Source: Sinotaia quadrata (lineage: Eukaryota; Mollusca; Gastropoda; Architaenioglossa; Viviparidae). From it: DNA of 64,000 nt. Shown piece after piece: positions 59,430 through 64,000 of this stretch. The notes below the pieces were generated by a model that was not told where the DNA came from, searched no databases, and worked only from the letters and a program-made list of their open reading frames with translations. The stretch's first letter is position 1. Each line of letters begins with the position of its first letter. The translations under genes were made by a program, and so were the position numbers. The stretch spans positions 21,692,975 to 21,756,974 of the forward strand of contig CM054183.1 in NCBI GenBank assembly GCA_028829895.1. Direction: 5' to 3'.

Positions 59430-62400
59430 ATGGATCGCAAACAGGTTATCGAAGACCTGAAAGAAGCCGGTATCATGATAGGATATCAGGGTGACGAACT
59501 GACTAGCTACATCAAAACTGAGCTAGAGAAAGCGGAAAAAGCGGAAAAAGAGAGACAAGAGATAGAAAGGGAAGAACGGTTAGCTGCCCGCGAAGCTAAG
59601 AAGTTAGAGGCTGAAAGACTAGCTGAAACCGAGGCTAAACGCATCGCAGCGGACACAGAAGCAAAACGCATCGCAGCGGATACAGAAGCCAAACGCATCG
59701 CCGCAGACGCGGAAATAAAACGGTTAGAATGGGAAGTAAAGAAACTAGAAGTTACCAATCCAAACCGTGATCGCAGAAGCAGTGGTGATTCGCGTTCTAG
59801 CGATGGAAATAATCACAGTAGAATTGAAAATATCATTCCAAAGATAAATATGGTCCCATTTGATGAGAACAAAGATCAAATAGACGCGTATTTAAAAACG
59901 TTTGAAAAGTTAGCCAGAGCAACAAACATTCCAGCGGAACATTGGGCGATAAATTTATCGGGGTTATTGCAGGGCAGTGCGAAAAACGAGTTCAATAAGC
60001 TTAGCGATTCTGAGTCAGATAATTACGACACAGTCAAGGCCGCATTATTGAAACGTTACAAACTCACAGCAGATACATACCGACGTAAGTTTAAACAGGC
60101 CACTAAAGCCAGTTCAGAGACGCACGCACAGTACATACGACGTGTAACTGACTTGTTCCAAAGATGGATAGATCTAGCCGAAACTCCACAGACGTACGCA
60201 GGTCTTAGGGATGAAATGATAAAAGACCACATTCTCGGGTCGTACAAATCAGATCTACTGATTCACTTAGCAATAAGGGAAAAATCTACGCTAGAGGAGA
60301 TAGGCAACGCCGCCGATCGCTTTGATGACGCACATTCTCAATTCTCGAACGCACACGCGAACAACAAGTCTCGACCGAACGAACCGCAGACTCGAAAGGA
60401 TAAGAAAAATGACGGGAAGGCACCTAATGAGCGTGATGATAAAACATCTAAACCCGACACTAAAAACAAGTCCGACAAACAGAAAGATAAAAAGAATCTT
60501 GCATGTTACACTTGTGGTGATAGTGGCCATTTTTCACGAACATGTCCTGAAAAGAAAACAGCTAAAGTTTACGCGGTAGAAAGTCATACACCTAAAACAG
60601 AAAAGTCGAATCGAACACCAGTACAGGCAAACGGTCACGATACAATCGCTTTGCTTGATACAGGGTGTGAGCTAGACGCTATTGTAAATGCATCATTAGT
60701 TAACCGTACCGACTACACAGGGGAGACAATCTCTGTCACCTTTGCAAACGGCGAACAAGACATTTTACCAGTAGCTGAAGTCTCGATTGTTTCAGACTTT
60801 GTAGAAGGAACAGTCAAAGCGGCAGTTATGGAAAACTCACCGCATGACGTGATCCTTGGTTGCAAGTATGTTTTGCCGTGCAAAAAACAAACTTCAACTG
60901 AACCACCACTGGTTAACGCTGTAACCAGAGCAGCGAGTAGTAAAGACAAATCTGTAACTGCACCGATGTCTGCCGCACCAGCCGTAGATAAAGCAACAGT
61001 TAGCGAGATTAAAATATTACAAGCTGAGGACGAAACACTAGACAAGTTACGCAGACAAGCTGTACTTGTTAGTGACGTCAACACTGACGATTCGAATAAG
61101 AAAGCGTGCATTATTCTGAAAAAGGGTTTATTGTACCGCTATTCGAAAGTGGGAGACGAATTTCGGAAACAATTAGTCGTTCCACAAACCAAACGAAATG
61201 ACGTATTACGATTAGGTCATGAGAGTCTTTTTGGTGCACACATGGGTGTACAAAAAACAACTAGTCGTATTACAAGTGAGTTTTATTGGCCGGACATCAC
61301 TGCCGATATCCGTAGATTCGTGTTAAGTTGCGACACATGCCAGAGAACACAGTCTAAAAATTCAATCAGACCCGCACCGTTAGGAGAGCCTGAACTGATC
61401 AGTGAACCCTACAAGCGCGTAGCATTGGATTTGATTGGGCCTATAATACCCACATCAACGAGAGGTAATCGATACGTGCTGACCACTATTGATTACGCAA
61501 CAAGATTCGCCGACGCAGTACCATTGAAAAATATTGATACTGAAACTGTCGCCGAAGCCCTTTTCGGTCTTTGGAGTCGTGTTGGTATTCCTACTGAAAT
61601 TTTGACAGATCAGGGGAGTCAATTCATAGGCAACGTAATGAAGGAAGTAAATCGTTTACTTTCCATCAAACATCTTACTTGCACACCATACCACCCCCAG
61701 GCAAATGGTCTGATTGAAAAATACAATGGGACATTAAAAACAGCACTTAAAAAGCTCGCCACAGATAAACCGAAAGACTGGGACAGATACATCCCTGCCC
61801 TACTATTTGCATATAGGGAGGTGCCACAATCTTCCACCGGGTTTTCACCATTTGAGCTACTTTACGGACGTACCGTACGCGGACCGATGATGATTTTGAA
61901 GGCACTTTGGACTGATGAAAGGACAGATGACGAAGTTAAGACAACTTATACATACGTCACTGACTTAAGAAACCGTCTTGAAACTATAGGCAAGATAGCA
62001 CGGGAAAACTTGACGATAGCTCAGTCTAGACAGGCAGAATATTACAATAAGCACACCAAACCTAGAGAATTTGAAGTTAATGACAAAGTGTTACTGTTGC
62101 TTCCTGAAGCACATAACAAACTTCAGATGAAATGGAAGGGGCCCTTTGTAGTTACCGCCAAGCTAGGGGGACTGAACTATAAGGTGCAGACAGGAAAGAG
62201 AGAGAAAATCTTTCATGTTAACCTACTCAAAAAGTACATAAGCCGTGAGGATCAAACCACTCAAGCTGATTTTGTCGTAGCGACGATAGTTACAGAAGAC
62301 GAGGGGGATACTGATTGCGTCACTGGTACTTTACCAAACTGTCCTCTACAGACGGACGAAACTGTCAAAGACGTTAGGGTAAATGAAGCCTTGACAGAAA

Positions 62401-63767
62401 GACAGAAAAAAGAAGTGAATGAATTGCTTAATGAGTTCTCATCTACTCTGACAGACAAACCAGGGTTGACAGACTTAATAGAATTTTCACTGAAGCTGAC
62501 TGACAACAAACCGATACGTTTGAAGCCGTATCCGTTGCCACACGCTAAGATAGATGACGTTAGACGTGAGATTAAGACTATGCTAGATCTAGGGGTCATA
62601 GAGAAGACTGACAGTGCCTACGGATCACCCATCGTGTTGATTAAAAAACGTGATAACTCGTTCCGTTTTTGCGTAGACTACCGCAAACTCAATCAAGTGA
62701 CAGAGTTTTGTGCCGAGCCTCTCCCTGATCCGGATCTCATCTTCACTAAGCTAGCTAACGCTCATTACTATACCAAAATAGATTTGTCACGCGGTTTTTG
62801 GCAAATCAAGGTCAAGGACACTGATCGACACATACTAGCTTTCACTACACCAGTAGGAAACTACACATGGAAAGTTATGCCTTTCGGAGTTTCAAACGCT
62901 CCAAGCATTTTTTCTAAAATGATGCGGTCATTGTTAGAACCACTGTACGGACGTGGAGTTGAGAACTTCATGGATGATTTAATTCTAGGCACCCAGACAT
63001 GGGAGGAGCACTTAACACTCTTACGAGATGTGCTAGCCAGATTAAAGCAAGCCAACCTCACTGCCCGCCCTACGAAGTGTGAAATAGCACAATTCTCCTT
63101 AGACTTCTTGGGACACAAGTTGAGTCATGGAACTATGTCGCCAAGTGAAGCTAAGATAGCACAACTTAAGGACACTTCACAACCGCTAACAAAAACACAA
63201 GTTAGAAGTTTTCTTGGTCTTGCTAATTACTACAGAAAATTCGTACCAGATTTTAGTGCCATTGCATGTCCTCTGACTGACTTGACACGTAAGAATATGC
63301 CTACAAAAGTAGTGTGGACTGATGCATGCCAAAACGCTTTTGACACACTGAAATCTAGACTGACTTCAGATTTAGTTGTTAAACTGCCAGATCTGACAAA
63401 ACCATTCTTGTTAAGGACTGATGCTAGCAACACAGGATTAGGAGCAGTGTTATTACAAGAACACAATGACACCAAACACCCAGTTGCATATGCAAGCCGT
63501 AAACTCACAACTACTGAACAGAAATATTCCACCAGTGAAAAGGAATGTCTTGCAATAGTTTGGGCCATAAAAAAGTTCGAAAACTATTTGTACGGAAAAA
63601 CCTTTGTCATTGAGTGCGATCACCAGCCGTTGGCCTTTCTCGGACAGGCGCAATTTACGAACAGCCGTTTAATGCGTTGGTCTTTGTTTCTGACACAGTA
63701 TGACGCAAATATTCATTACATCAAAGGGTCTTTGAATGTTGGCGCAGATTACATGAGTCGTGCTTGA
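59430..63767 (+). CDS. gag-pol polyprotein of copy 3, integrase before RT
   Basis: Intact 1445-residue frame with the same domains and catalytic residues as the copy 2 protein (DTG protease, HHCC, D-D-35-E, GPF, FMDD, RNase H). Differences are concentrated in the first 115 residues. Copy 3 has three TEAKRIAAD-type units where copy 2 has two, and lacks the EKEREKERVEKAD-like insertion of copy 2. Elsewhere only a few substitutions occur (for example KTDD against RTDD in the integrase C-terminal part). The frame is presumably functional. Confidence 0.96.
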   Translation: MDRKQVIEDLKEAGIMIGYQGDELTSYIKTELEKAEKAEKERQEIEREERLAAREAKKLEAERLAETEAKRIAADTEAKRIAADTEAKRIAADAEIKRLEWEVKKLEVTNPNRDRRSSGDSRSSDGNNHSRIENIIPKINMVPFDENKDQIDAYLKTFEKLARATNIPAEHWAINLSGLLQGSAKNEFNKLSDSESDNYDTVKAALLKRYKLTADTYRRKFKQATKASSETHAQYIRRVTDLFQRWIDLAETPQTYAGLRDEMIKDHILGSYKSDLLIHLAIREKSTLEEIGNAADRFDDAHSQFSNAHANNKSRPNEPQTRKDKKNDGKAPNERDDKTSKPDTKNKSDKQKDKKNLACYTCGDSGHFSRTCPEKKTAKVYAVESHTPKTEKSNRTPVQANGHDTIALLDTGCELDAIVNASLVNRTDYTGETISVTFANGEQDILPVAEVSIVSDFVEGTVKAAVMENSPHDVILGCKYVLPCKKQTSTEPPLVNAVTRAASSKDKSVTAPMSAAPAVDKATVSEIKILQAEDETLDKLRRQAVLVSDVNTDDSNKKACIILKKGLLYRYSKVGDEFRKQLVVPQTKRNDVLRLGHESLFGAHMGVQKTTSRITSEFYWPDITADIRRFVLSCDTCQRTQSKNSIRPAPLGEPELISEPYKRVALDLIGPIIPTSTRGNRYVLTTIDYATRFADAVPLKNIDTETVAEALFGLWSRVGIPTEILTDQGSQFIGNVMKEVNRLLSIKHLTCTPYHPQANGLIEKYNGTLKTALKKLATDKPKDWDRYIPALLFAYREVPQSSTGFSPFELLYGRTVRGPMMILKALWTDERTDDEVKTTYTYVTDLRNRLETIGKIARENLTIAQSRQAEYYNKHTKPREFEVNDKVLLLLPEAHNKLQMKWKGPFVVTAKLGGLNYKVQTGKREKIFHVNLLKKYISREDQTTQADFVVATIVTEDEGDTDCVTGTLPNCPLQTDETVKDVRVNEALTERQKKEVNELLNEFSSTLTDKPGLTDLIEFSLKLTDNKPIRLKPYPLPHAKIDDVRREIKTMLDLGVIEKTDSAYGSPIVLIKKRDNSFRFCVDYRKLNQVTEFCAEPLPDPDLIFTKLANAHYYTKIDLSRGFWQIKVKDTDRHILAFTTPVGNYTWKVMPFGVSNAPSIFSKMMRSLLEPLYGRGVENFMDDLILGTQTWEEHLTLLRDVLARLKQANLTARPTKCEIAQFSLDFLGHKLSHGTMSPSEAKIAQLKDTSQPLTKTQVRSFLGLANYYRKFVPDFSAIACPLTDLTRKNMPTKVVWTDACQNAFDTLKSRLTSDLVVKLPDLTKPFLLRTDASNTGLGAVLLQEHNDTKHPVAYASRKLTTTEQKYSTSEKECLAIVWAIKKFENYLYGKTFVIECDHQPLAFLGQAQFTNSRLMRWSLFLTQYDANIHYIKGSLNVGADYMSRA

Positions 63768-63943
63768 TGCCATCAAGTGCCGGTACTGATAGAATGTTGT
63801 TTAATCAATTAACTGAACCCTACGGATTCCTTCCTGTAAATATGAAATATAGTTGCACACTTTATTTCTAGGAATGTTGAAATTTTTTTGTGTAAATTTT
63901 TCTTCATTGTGGACTTCTACATTTTATCATACATAATTTGTAG

Positions 63944-63989
63944 GAGGCATTTTATCTTTGGCAAGATAAACGCCTCAAAAGCAAGGGGG
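63944..63989 (+). other. Hairpin and polypurine tract (copy 3)
   Basis: The 33-nt hairpin at 63944-63976 and AAAAGCAAGGGGG at 63977-63989, identical to the other copies. The 3' LTR starts at 63990 with TGTCACAGTCT and is cut at the window end. Confidence 0.85.
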
Positions 63990-64000
63990 TGTCACAGTCT

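Larger units (their letters stand above)
57264..64000 (+). mobile_element. Gmr1-like LTR retrotransposon, copy 3 (cut by window end)
   Basis: Complete 5' LTR, leader, intact 1445-codon gag-pol frame, hairpin, polypurine tract and the first 11 bp of the 3' LTR. The expected target duplication is AGGAC at 57259-57263, but its partner lies outside the window. The element is in PGK intron 5, same strand as PGK. Its own promoter, poly(A) signals and splice sites could therefore affect the PGK transcript. It shares its primer-binding-site variant with copy 1 and has the long LTR like copy 2. Confidence 0.95.

Overview
The window is animal DNA, most likely from a mollusc or another lophotrochozoan. 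It is AT-rich, its exons are small and separated by long introns, it is rich in microsatellites and minisatellites, and it carries LTR and non-LTR retrotransposons. The receptor exons resemble cholecystokinin/sulfakinin receptors of protostomes. No species can be named from the sequence alone. All recognised host exons are on the + strand.

Layout. 1-3805: non-coding DNA, probably an intron of the receptor gene, with simple repeats, a broken non-LTR (LINE) 3' end on the - strand and an 800-bp (CA)n-bearing minisatellite. 3806-4189 and 18239-18990: two exons of a CCK/sulfakinin-type GPCR (end of TM3 to TM5, then ICL3 to the stop codon). They are separated by a 14-kb intron holding at least nine tandem arrays. 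18991-29158: 3' flank and intergenic DNA with more repeats. 29159-36411, 40136-48424 and 57259-64000 (cut by the window end): three young, nearly identical Ty3/gypsy-class LTR retrotransposons, all on the + strand. 48480-49345: a decayed antisense fragment of a different gypsy pol. 50990-56546: the first five coding exons of phosphoglycerate kinase, about half the protein. The third retrotransposon lies in its fifth intron in sense orientation.

The main interest is the retrotransposon family. Each element has one long gag-pol frame in the order Gag, zinc knuckle, protease, integrase, reverse transcriptase, RNase H. Integrase before RT is a Ty1/copia-like order inside a Ty3/gypsy-type protein, as in the Gmr1 group. 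Copies 2 and 3 carry about 526 bp inside each complete LTR that begins GT and ends AG. Both LTRs of copy 1 lack exactly this segment, and the joint is what splicing would leave. The segment starts 75 nt after a predicted TATA/Inr start site, so copy 1 may be a re-inserted spliced transcript. Copies 1 and 3 share an altered primer-binding site, whereas copy 2 has a perfect tRNA-Pro site. Copy 1 also has a one-base frameshift in RNase H. All three have a strong hairpin just before the polypurine tract.

Other points are a perfect 50-bp inverted repeat in PGK intron 2, related sequence in PGK introns 1 and 2, a dispersed repeat of about 350 bp at 10.3 and 26.0 kb, and a minisatellite whose period changes from 66 to 51 to 50 bp.
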